Part shown: in pieces, positions 58,447 through 64,000 of the stretch
Numbering within the stretch: position 1 is the first letter of the stretch
How the letters are laid out: each line of letters starts with the position of its first letter
From: Sphaerisporangium sp. TRM90804
Lineage (GTDB): Bacteria; Actinomycetota; Actinomycetes; Streptosporangiales; Streptosporangiaceae
Assembly (NCBI RefSeq): GCF_029846175.1
Contig: NZ_JARWAC010000014.1
Location: 62,001-126,000, forward strand
Direction of reading: 5' to 3'
Length of the DNA stretch: 64,000 nucleotides
Position numbers and translations under genes: made by a program
Notes under the pieces: generated by a model
Told to the model about the DNA's origin: nothing
The model's database searches: none
Seen by the model: the letters and a program-made list of their open reading frames with translations, nothing else

Positions 58447-58872
58447 ATGACAAGCCTCAGAGAACGTGACGTCACGGCGCGCCCGGACGCGGCACCCACC
58501 ACCGCGGACCTCATCAAACGACTCTCCGAGGAGGTCTCCCGGCTGGTCCGGGACGAGATCCGCCTGGCCACGCTCGAACTGTCCCGCAAGGGGCGCCGGG
58601 CCCGCATGGGCGCCGGCATGTTCGGCGGCGCCGCCGCGTGCGCCCTGTACGGCGCCGGAGCCCTGGTCGCGGCCGTCATCATGCTGCTGGCCACCGTGCT
58701 CACGCCCTGGATCGCCGCCGCCGTGGTCGGCGTGGTCCTGCTCGTGGTGGCCGGCGTGCTCGCGCTCGCGGGCAAGGGACAGGTGGGCCGGGCGACGCCG
58801 CCGCTTCCCCAGGAGGCCATGAAGAGCATCAGGGCCGATGTCGACGCCGTGAAAGAGGGGGCACACCGATGA
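58447..58872 (+). CDS. Phage holin-family (YqjD/ElaB-like) membrane protein
   Basis: The 141-residue protein has an N-terminal amphipathic helix (TTADLIKRLSEEVSRLVRDEIRLATLELSRKGRRA) and two membrane helices in ~50-110, the actinobacterial 'phage holin family protein' pattern. It is not part of a prophage here. AAGGGGG precedes ATG 58447. It overlaps the DUF3618 gene by ATGA, a conserved pairing in actinomycetes that suggests a membrane stress or envelope role. Confidence 0.85.
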   Translation: MTSLRERDVTARPDAAPTTADLIKRLSEEVSRLVRDEIRLATLELSRKGRRARMGAGMFGGAAACALYGAGALVAAVIMLLATVLTPWIAAAVVGVVLLVVAGVLALAGKGQVGRATPPLPQEAMKSIRADVDAVKEGAHR

Positions 58873-59609
58873 CCGAGACCGATCCCGCGAACACCTGGCA
58901 CCGCCCGACCGCGGGCGAGGTGGGCCTGCACCGGCAGGAGCCCGGCACCGCGACCCCCGAGTCGGCGGGGCCGTCGCTCAACGTGCCCGAGGTGCACGCC
59001 CCGCCCAAGCCGTACGTCAAGCCCGTGGTCTCCCACGGGGCGGGCGACCCGCTCGCCGGGCTGTCCGGCCCCGCCCGCGCGGCGCACGAGGCGCCGCCCG
59101 CCGAGCCCGGGCACGACCGCCCGCCCGCCGGGGAAGGCGTCGCCGAGCGGGACGGGCACCGGCGCGGGGGGACGGAGGAGGAGGCGCTCCGCCAGGACAT
59201 CGCCCACACCCGCGAGGAGCTCGGGCGCACGGTCGAGGCGCTGGCGCACAAGGTCGACGTCAAGGCCCGGGCACGGCAGCACGCCGTCCGGACCGGGGTG
59301 GTGGCCCGCGAGAAGGCCGTGCGGACGGGGGCGGTGGCCCGGGAGAGGGCCACCATGCTGGCCGACCGGCTCCGCGCCGCGGCCACCAACACGGGCGAGC
59401 CCAAGGGCCCCGGGCGCACGTACGGCGGGGACGGCGCGGGCGGCCCGGCCGGCGTCGCCGACCGCCTGGTGCACGAGGCGGCGCGCCGCCCGGTGTGGAT
59501 CATCGCCGCGGGCGCGGTGACCATGGTCGGCGCGGGCTGGGTGAACCTCATGGGCAGGCGCTCGCGGCGCGTAACCGGCCGCCGGGGCGCCGCCGCGTTC
59601 CGCCGGTAG
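58869..59609 (+). CDS. DUF3618-domain protein
   Basis: The 246-residue protein has a Pro/Gly-rich N-terminal ~105 residues, then a DUF3618 helix (EEEALRQDIAHTREELGRTVEALAHKVDVKARAR). A repeat-like helical stretch follows (RTGVVAREKAVRTGAVARERA), and one C-terminal membrane helix (RRPVWIIAAGAVTMVGAGWVNLM) ends in a basic tail. It is co-translated with the holin-family gene. Its function is unknown; the N-terminal extension is longer than usual. Confidence 0.85.
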   Translation: MTETDPANTWHRPTAGEVGLHRQEPGTATPESAGPSLNVPEVHAPPKPYVKPVVSHGAGDPLAGLSGPARAAHEAPPAEPGHDRPPAGEGVAERDGHRRGGTEEEALRQDIAHTREELGRTVEALAHKVDVKARARQHAVRTGVVAREKAVRTGAVARERATMLADRLRAAATNTGEPKGPGRTYGGDGAGGPAGVADRLVHEAARRPVWIIAAGAVTMVGAGWVNLMGRRSRRVTGRRGAAAFRR

Positions 59610-59629
59610 GCGGGGACGCTCGTGTTCAC

Positions 59630-59657
59630 GAGCAGGCGGCCCCCGGGCCGCCTGCTC
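59630..59657. terminator. Bidirectional terminator between DUF3618 and NAD kinase genes
   Basis: GAGCAGGCGGC and its complement flank CCCCGG, a clean 11-bp stem between convergent genes. Confidence 0.75.
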
Positions 59658-59667
59658 TCACGTGCGC

Positions 59668-60531
59668 TCAGTCGACCTCGGCGCTGCCCCTGACGCGCAG
59701 CTTGCGGCGGGCGCGCTCGTAGAACGTCGTGGTGCCGAGCCGCACCACGCGGCCGGCGCCGCGCAGCGCGGTCACCGTGACGCTGTCGCCGGGGCCCAGG
59801 TTGCCGCCGATGGTGCCGTCGACCTCCACGGCGAGCCTGCCGCTGCTGGGAAGCAGGTCGAGCGTCACCTCCTCCTCGGCCGAGAGCACCAGGGCGCGGT
59901 TGAACGAGGAGTGCGCGGCGGCCGGGACGACGAGGAACCCCTCCACCATGGGGGAGACCAGCGGGCCTCCCGCCGAGAAGCTGTAGGCGGTCGACCCGGT
60001 GGAGGTGGCCACGATCACCGCGTCGGAGGCGTAGCGGACGAACGGGTTGCCGCCCACCGAGATCGACACCGCGGCGAGCCCGTCGCCGGGGATGCGCACC
60101 AGCGCGATGTCGTTGAAGGCGGTCACCGCCGGCCCGCAGGAGAGCGTGGCCCGCACGGCCATGCGCGGCTCGATCGTGAAGCGGTGTTCGTCGATGGCCG
60201 ACAGCGCGGTCGGCAGCTCCTCCACGTCGATCTCGGCCAGGAACCCCAGCTTGCCCAGGTTCACCCCGAGCACCGGAGTGGTGCGCCCGGAGACCAGGCG
60301 CATGGTGCGCAGCATGGTGCCGTCCCCGCCCAGGCTGACCAGCAGGTCGGCCGAGTTCACCAGGGTGGCGCTGTCGACCGCCACGGCGCTGCAGTGGATG
60401 CGGTCGACCTCGTCGGGGAGGCCGAGCACCGTGTTGCCACGGCCCTGCGCCCACTCGACGATCGTGTCGATGGCCTGCTTGGAGTCGCGCTGCGGGTGGA
60501 GTACGAGCCCGACGGTCTTGACCATGCCCAT
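59668..60531 (-). CDS. nadK: NAD kinase
   Basis: The 287-residue ATP-NAD kinase has the GGDGT motif (LLVSLGGDGTMLRTMRLV), NLGKLGFLAEID, the NE/D-type AFNDIALVR, TSTGSTAYSFSAGGPLV and PAAAHSSFNRALVL. It phosphorylates NAD+ to NADP+. The start is ATG 60531 or the in-frame ATG 60525; no strong ribosome site separates them. Confidence 0.93.
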   Translation of the reverse strand: MGMVKTVGLVLHPQRDSKQAIDTIVEWAQGRGNTVLGLPDEVDRIHCSAVAVDSATLVNSADLLVSLGGDGTMLRTMRLVSGRTTPVLGVNLGKLGFLAEIDVEELPTALSAIDEHRFTIEPRMAVRATLSCGPAVTAFNDIALVRIPGDGLAAVSISVGGNPFVRYASDAVIVATSTGSTAYSFSAGGPLVSPMVEGFLVVPAAAHSSFNRALVLSAEEEVTLDLLPSSGRLAVEVDGTIGGNLGPGDSVTVTALRGAGRVVRLGTTTFYERARRKLRVRGSAEVD

Positions 60532-60940
60532 GGCGCAACTGTACGGCGGCCGCGGGACCCGCTCGTGACGGCGCCGGGCTTCGCCGCCCGCGCGGCGGTG
60601 GGAACGGGACGGGCATGCCTTCCCGGCGGCCCGCTATAGGTGAGTCATGCTCAATGACGACCGGCCCTTCCATGATGGAAGACCTGCCGTCCACGATATC
60701 TGTAGTCGGCGATATGACCGCTCACGCGTGCATATGGTGCTGAGACCAGCTCAGGGTGACGGGGGGCGGCCCGCGGTTCGGCGCGGCGCTGGTGGGCCCA
60801 CCGATAAAGGTGCGGCCGCCCGAAACCGCGGAGTTACGCCTAGGGGGCGGCAATGTGTCGTGGTGTTCTCCGCGTGGGAGAGGCCGGAAGGCGGGTATAT
60901 TCTTGAGGAGTTGAACTAAGCCCTGTGAAAGGAGTGCGAG
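60532..60940. promoter_or_regulatory. Divergent region between NAD kinase and lsr2, rich in short palindromes
   Basis: There is no supportable gene. The region contains CTTCCAT-G-ATGGAAG (60667-60681), a perfect 7-bp inverted repeat, and several short palindromes nearby (GATATC, GCATATGG region, 60700-60740). It probably holds the lsr2 promoter. AAAGGAG before 60941 is the lsr2 ribosome site. Confidence 0.45.
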
Positions 60941-61276
60941 ATGGCGACACAGATCCAGACGCTTCTCATCGACGACATCGATGGGGGCGAAGCAAAAGAG
61001 ACCGTCGTCTTCGCCATTGACGGCACCAGCTACGAGATCGATCTGAACGACAAAAACGCCAGGAATCTCCGTGAGGCCCTTTCGCCTTTCGTGTCCAGCG
61101 CCCGCAAGGCCGATGGCGGCGGTGCCGCCCGCGGCCGTAAGCGGGGCGGTGGCCAGCGGCCCTCTCGTGACAAAAGCTCCGAGATCCGGGCGTGGGCCAA
61201 GGCGCACGGGCTGAACGTCAGCGAGCGCGGCCGGATCGCCTCGCACATCGTCGCGCAGTACGAAGCGGCTCAGTGA
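60941..61276 (+). CDS. lsr2: Lsr2 nucleoid-associated silencer
   Basis: The 111-residue protein has an N-terminal dimerisation domain (residues ~1-60; QIQTLLIDDIDGG, TVVFAIDGTSYEIDLNDKNARNLREAL), a basic linker (RGRKRGGGQR) and a C-terminal DNA-binding domain (IRAWAKAHGLNVSERGRIASHIVAQY) with the R-G-R loop that inserts into A/T-rich minor groove. It is the actinobacterial H-NS analogue that silences A/T-rich or foreign DNA, including many antibiotic clusters. AAAGGAG precedes the ATG. Confidence 0.95.
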   Translation: MATQIQTLLIDDIDGGEAKETVVFAIDGTSYEIDLNDKNARNLREALSPFVSSARKADGGGAARGRKRGGGQRPSRDKSSEIRAWAKAHGLNVSERGRIASHIVAQYEAAQ

Positions 61277-62286
61277 ATGAGTAACCCGTCCCACCTCGAT
61301 TGAGCCGCCCCGACGAGCACGAGATCCGCCGGCCGGATCATCCCAGGGCCGCCTTTGTGGCGGCCGTGCTCGCATCGGGCGGGGTGGCCGCGCCGTCCTT
61401 CGGCGCGGGCGCGCCCGCTTCCCGCCGCCGGCGAAGACGGGCCTGGCCAGGGCCGTCACGGCTGTCACGACCGTGCCCGGACCGCCGGCGTCACGAGCCG
61501 GCTTTCGGGAAGGTGATGCTGACTTCAGCGAATTTGTCAGCGTGAGCCCTATTCGTTGCCTGCTCGTGTGTTAGCCGCCCCCGGTGGTCACCGGGGTGCC
61601 GGCCCGGCGAAATCCCGGCATCGCGGCACACCGTCATCGCCTCCGTCCATTCGGGTGATAACCCCTGCGATGGGGCGCCGATCCGTGCTCGGCTTGAGCC
61701 GCCGGGCTTCCGGGCACCCGTATGCGGGCCGGTTCTCGTGGCAATCCCGAAATCTCTGCCCTCCGTGACACTTGACGCGGAGGGCGATCTCCGCGATTAT
61801 CAGGCCCTCGGCCGCCCGGGAGCCGATCCCGCGCCCCGAAGATCCGCCGTGCGCCACGAGCGCCGGCCGCGACCGGGCGCCCCCAAACTATTGGCCCGTG
61901 GCCGAGCATTGCCCGGGCCTATTTCCCCGCAGGGGCCGGTCAATCGCAGGCCGGAGCCCCGGCCGGCGGTGTGCCGGCCATTCGGGCGCCCGCCAATGGC
62001 ACGCCTTACGTGGCGGCCGATAAGGCAATGCCCTGGCGCCATCGTTTTGCGCCTCATCTCCGACAGAGAGTAGGAATAATACGAGCAGCATTTTGTCACC
62101 TTGTGTGAGCAACCTATGGCGGTATGTCGTGACTTTTATCGCCGCCATATGGCCGGGCCCTCGCATCCGGAGCACCGCCGGGGCGGGGGGCGCTTCCGGG
62201 GGACGGCGACGGGCGCACCTGCCACGCCCGTGCCGTTCACCGCATGGTTCACACCGTTGGCCGTCGCGCGATTACCGCCGCGAACG
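61277..62286. other. About 1 kb without a supportable gene downstream of lsr2
   Basis: Open frames on both strands are short, overlap one another and lack ribosome sites or recognisable domains. The segment has several hairpins, such as CCCCGGTG-GT-CACCGGGG (61579-61596), and an A/T-richer end (about 62040-62150) with ATGGCGG/CCGCCAT arms around 62115-62147. It could hold a decayed gene or an RNA; I see no positive evidence for either. Confidence 0.5.
61347..61365 (+). terminator. Possible lsr2 terminator
   Basis: GGCCGCC and GGCGGCC flank a TTTGT loop, 70 bases after the lsr2 stop. Confidence 0.45.
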
Positions 62287-62781
62287 TCAAATGGCGATCC
62301 ATTCGGTGACCACCACGGCGTCGCCGAACCGGCAGCGCAGGCTGAACGGCCCCGCGGGCACCCGCTCGCACACGAAGCGGCCGGCGGCGTCGGCCGTCAC
62401 CGCGGCCGGGTGGCCCAGCACCTCGATCTCGACCGGCAGGGGAGGGATCACCTGGCCGAGGACGCGGCCGGTGGCGCCGGCGACCGTGACCTCCACGTCG
62501 ATGGTCACCCAGGGGGTGTGGAAGGTGGCCAGGCGCGGCTGGTCGCCGCCCCGCACGCGCGCGGGCTCGGCCAGCGAGTCGAAGGCCAGGGCGGCCAGCT
62601 CGGCGTCCATCGTGCGCAGCGTGAAGGCCTCCACGGCGATCTGGAGCAGCTCAGGCGGCACCGGGTCGATGAGCGCCGCCGCCTGGCGCAGCGCCTCCTC
62701 CAGCCGTGCGTCCTCGTCCATGGCCTCCTCGCCCGGCCCGCGGCCGTCCGCCGGGTCCCCGCCGGAGCCCCCGGCGCTCAT
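62287..62781 (-). CDS. Protein of unknown function coupled to a sigma factor
   Basis: The 164-residue soluble protein has a Gly/Asp-rich start, a helical part (DARLEEALRQAAALIDPVPPELLQIAVEAFTLRTMDAELAALAFDS) and a C-terminal beta-rich part (ATFHTPWVTIDVEVTVAGATGRVLGQVIPPLPVEIEVLGH...) like a small carboxypeptidase-regulatory/transthyretin-type sandwich. It starts 19 bases after the sigma factor stop, so it is probably co-transcribed and may control that sigma factor. It has no zinc anti-sigma motif and no membrane helix. Confidence 0.7.
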   Translation of the reverse strand: MSAGGSGGDPADGRGPGEEAMDEDARLEEALRQAAALIDPVPPELLQIAVEAFTLRTMDAELAALAFDSLAEPARVRGGDQPRLATFHTPWVTIDVEVTVAGATGRVLGQVIPPLPVEIEVLGHPAAVTADAAGRFVCERVPAGPFSLRCRFGDAVVVTEWIAI

Positions 62782-62800
62782 CGCCGCGCCCGCCCGGCGC

Positions 62801-63376
62801 TCACCGGACGCCCCGCTCGGCCAGCAGCGCCCTCAGGCGGCGCAGGCAGCGCTGGCGGGTCGGCCCGATGCCGCCGACCGGGATGCCCAGCGCCGCCGAC
62901 ACCTCGGCGTACTGCGGGCGGGGGCTGGCCATCAGCACGCGCAGCAGGCGCCTGCAGGCCTCGCTCAGCTCCTCGAACGCCGCCCACATCACCCGCAGGC
63001 GCTCCGCCCGCGCGTCCTCCTCCTCCGACGACAGCAGCGCCTCCTCCGGCGTCCACGGGTCGGGGACGCGCTCGAAGACCTCGGGGTCGCCGGAGGGGGA
63101 GACCCGGCGGGCGGCCTGGATGATCTTCAGGCATTCGTGCCGCGCCGTGCTGGCCAGCCATGAGCCCACCTTCCCGGGCTCGCGGACGCGCGTGAGGTTC
63201 TGCAGGAGCCGGAACCACGTCGTCTGGAACACCTCGCGCCCGTCGGCGTCCGACAGCCCGTAGGCGCGCACGACCGACCACACGAGGGGGGAGAGCCCTT
63301 CGACGAGGGCCTTCCACGCGGCGGCGTCACCGCCCGCGGCGGCCACGAAGACGTCGCCGATCGTCTCACGGTCCAC
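62801..63376 (-). CDS. ECF-like RNA polymerase sigma factor
   Basis: The 191-residue sigma-70 family protein has region 2 (residues ~20-90; WKALVEGLSPLVWSVVRAYGLSDADGREVFQTTWFRLLQNL, VGSWLASTARHECLKIIQ) and region 4 (~125-185; LSEACRRLLRVLMASPRPQYAEVSAALGIPVGGIGPTRQRCLRRLRALL). The GTG start is preceded by AAGGGA. It leads a unit with the unknown gene 62287-62781 and lies beside an S8 protease gene. This grouping recurs in actinomycetes, to my knowledge without a defined function. Confidence 0.85.
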   Translation of the reverse strand: MDRETIGDVFVAAAGGDAAAWKALVEGLSPLVWSVVRAYGLSDADGREVFQTTWFRLLQNLTRVREPGKVGSWLASTARHECLKIIQAARRVSPSGDPEVFERVPDPWTPEEALLSSEEEDARAERLRVMWAAFEELSEACRRLLRVLMASPRPQYAEVSAALGIPVGGIGPTRQRCLRRLRALLAERGVR

Positions 63377-63464
63377 GGGAGATCCCTTACGGCGGGGATC
63401 ATCATCGTACGCCGCACGGCCCCCCGCGCACGCCCGCTCCGGCGCTCTCCCCCGAGGGGCGGTC

Positions 63465-64000
63465 TCATGGCTGCGGCGGCGCGGGTAAGGGCGGGAAGGC
63501 GGCCACGGGCTGGGCGTCCCACCCGTCGGGGCGCAGGGCGCGCGCCCGCCGTCCCCGCACCGTCACGTGCTCGGAGCGATCCTGGATGAGGTCGCGGGCG
63601 GCGGCCCGAGGATCGGACACGTTCTTCTCGAGCATGTAGTTGACGACCATGGCGGCGACGAGCGGTGTGGCGAACGACGTGCCGCTCCAGATGGCCCGCC
63701 CGTCGAACTCGGCGGTCGACACCCGCGCGGGCGAGTCGGCGTCCTCGACGCTCAGCCGCCCGACGCGCGGCGGGAATCCGCAGGTGCAGTCGTAGTAGAA
63801 CGGGCGGGGATCATCGGGGTCGAGCTTGTAGCGGCAGTGGTCGAACGTCGAGTGCTGGTACAGGTACGGGTCGTCGGTGCCGGCGCGGCCGGCGAACGGG
63901 CCGACCAGGCGCTCGCCGGGCGCGAACACGCTCACCCAGTCGCCGTGGTTGCTGAAGCACGCGCTGCCGTCGCCGTCGGCGCGCAGCGCGCCCACCGACA
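63465..64000 (-). CDS. S8 (subtilisin-like) serine peptidase, C-terminal part (5' end outside window)
   Basis: The frame runs off the right edge. The visible ~176 residues hold the catalytic Ser motif GTSFATPLVAAMV and the upstream strand CFSNHGDWVSVFAPGERLVG. There is an unusual Cys-containing insert (YKLDPDDPRPFYYDCTCGFPP), and a short Pro-rich C-terminal tail. The Asp and His parts of the triad lie outside the window. It is on the same strand as, and 88 bases upstream of, the sigma factor gene, so it may belong to the same operon. Confidence 0.85.
   Translation of the reverse strand, partial: SVGALRADGDGSACFSNHGDWVSVFAPGERLVGPFAGRAGTDDPYLYQHSTFDHCRYKLDPDDPRPFYYDCTCGFPPRVGRLSVEDADSPARVSTAEFDGRAIWSGTSFATPLVAAMVVNYMLEKNVSDPRAAARDLIQDRSEHVTVRGRRARALRPDGWDAQPVAAFPPLPAPPQP

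Noticed and set aside
58447-58872. Holin-like gene as evidence for a prophage
   Set aside because: No integrase, capsid, endolysin or attachment sites are nearby, and the pairing with DUF3618 is a usual chromosomal arrangement.
61300-62175. Several short open frames downstream of lsr2
   Set aside because: They overlap on both strands, lack ribosome sites and show Arg/Pro/Gly-rich shadow composition.

Overview
The DNA is very GC-rich, with dense 4-base start/stop overlaps, GTG starts and purine-rich ribosome sites. It carries lsr2, SARP, XRE/DUF5753 and CGNR regulators and DUF3618-type proteins. This points to a filamentous actinomycete, most likely Streptosporangiaceae (Nonomuraea-like). The genus guess rests on the gene content of the left end, not on a search.

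Positions 1-21165 look like the right-hand part of a pyralomicin-type biosynthetic gene cluster. One half makes and decorates a halogenated pyrrole: a partial flavin halogenase, flavin reductase, prolyl-AMP ligase and prolyl-carrier-protein dehydrogenase, plus an antiporter. The other half makes and attaches a C7-cyclitol: a 2-epi-5-epi-valiolone synthase-like cyclase, a ROK kinase, a zinc-type dehydrogenase, an SDR, a TIM-barrel epimerase/isomerase, a GalT-type nucleotidyltransferase, a GT1 glycosyltransferase and a methyltransferase. Between them sit a TetR/MFS/ABC-F export or resistance group, an atypical response regulator and a Nudix hydrolase. A SARP activator closes the right edge, and two divergent promoters carry SARP-like direct heptamer repeats. 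The PKS/NRPS part must lie to the left, outside the window.

Positions 21213-25212 hold a CGNR regulator, an alpha/beta hydrolase, a secreted anchored protein of unknown function and a Tat-exported glycoside hydrolase with a beta-trefoil tail.

Positions 25671-39675 form an arabinose regulon: a GH51-type arabinofuranosidase, an oligosaccharide (CUT1) importer without its own ATPase, a LacI regulator, araB-araD-araA, and a monosaccharide (CUT2) importer on the opposite strand. Four copies of one LacI-type palindrome (TGTTAnCGnTnACA-like) stand before the four transcription units, and one lies over the araB start codon.

Positions 39857-48548 contain a BpsA-like aminopropyltransferase, a TetR/carotenoid oxygenase pair, two XRE regulators, a SHOCT protein, an orphan histidine kinase and a siderophore-interacting protein with an iron-box-like site. 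A 130-base stretch of pure G/C follows and is probably an assembly problem.

Positions 48680-56658 encode large secreted carbohydrate-active proteins: a GH95-like enzyme, a ThuA/DUF1080/F5-8C protein and a glucose/sorbosone dehydrogenase-like protein with the same F5-8C tail. Positions 56848-64000 hold an SPW membrane protein, topoisomerase IB, a holin-like/DUF3618 pair, NAD kinase, lsr2, about 1 kb with no supportable gene, and a sigma factor/unknown/S8 protease group cut by the window end. I saw no rRNA, tRNA, CRISPR array, transposase or integrase.
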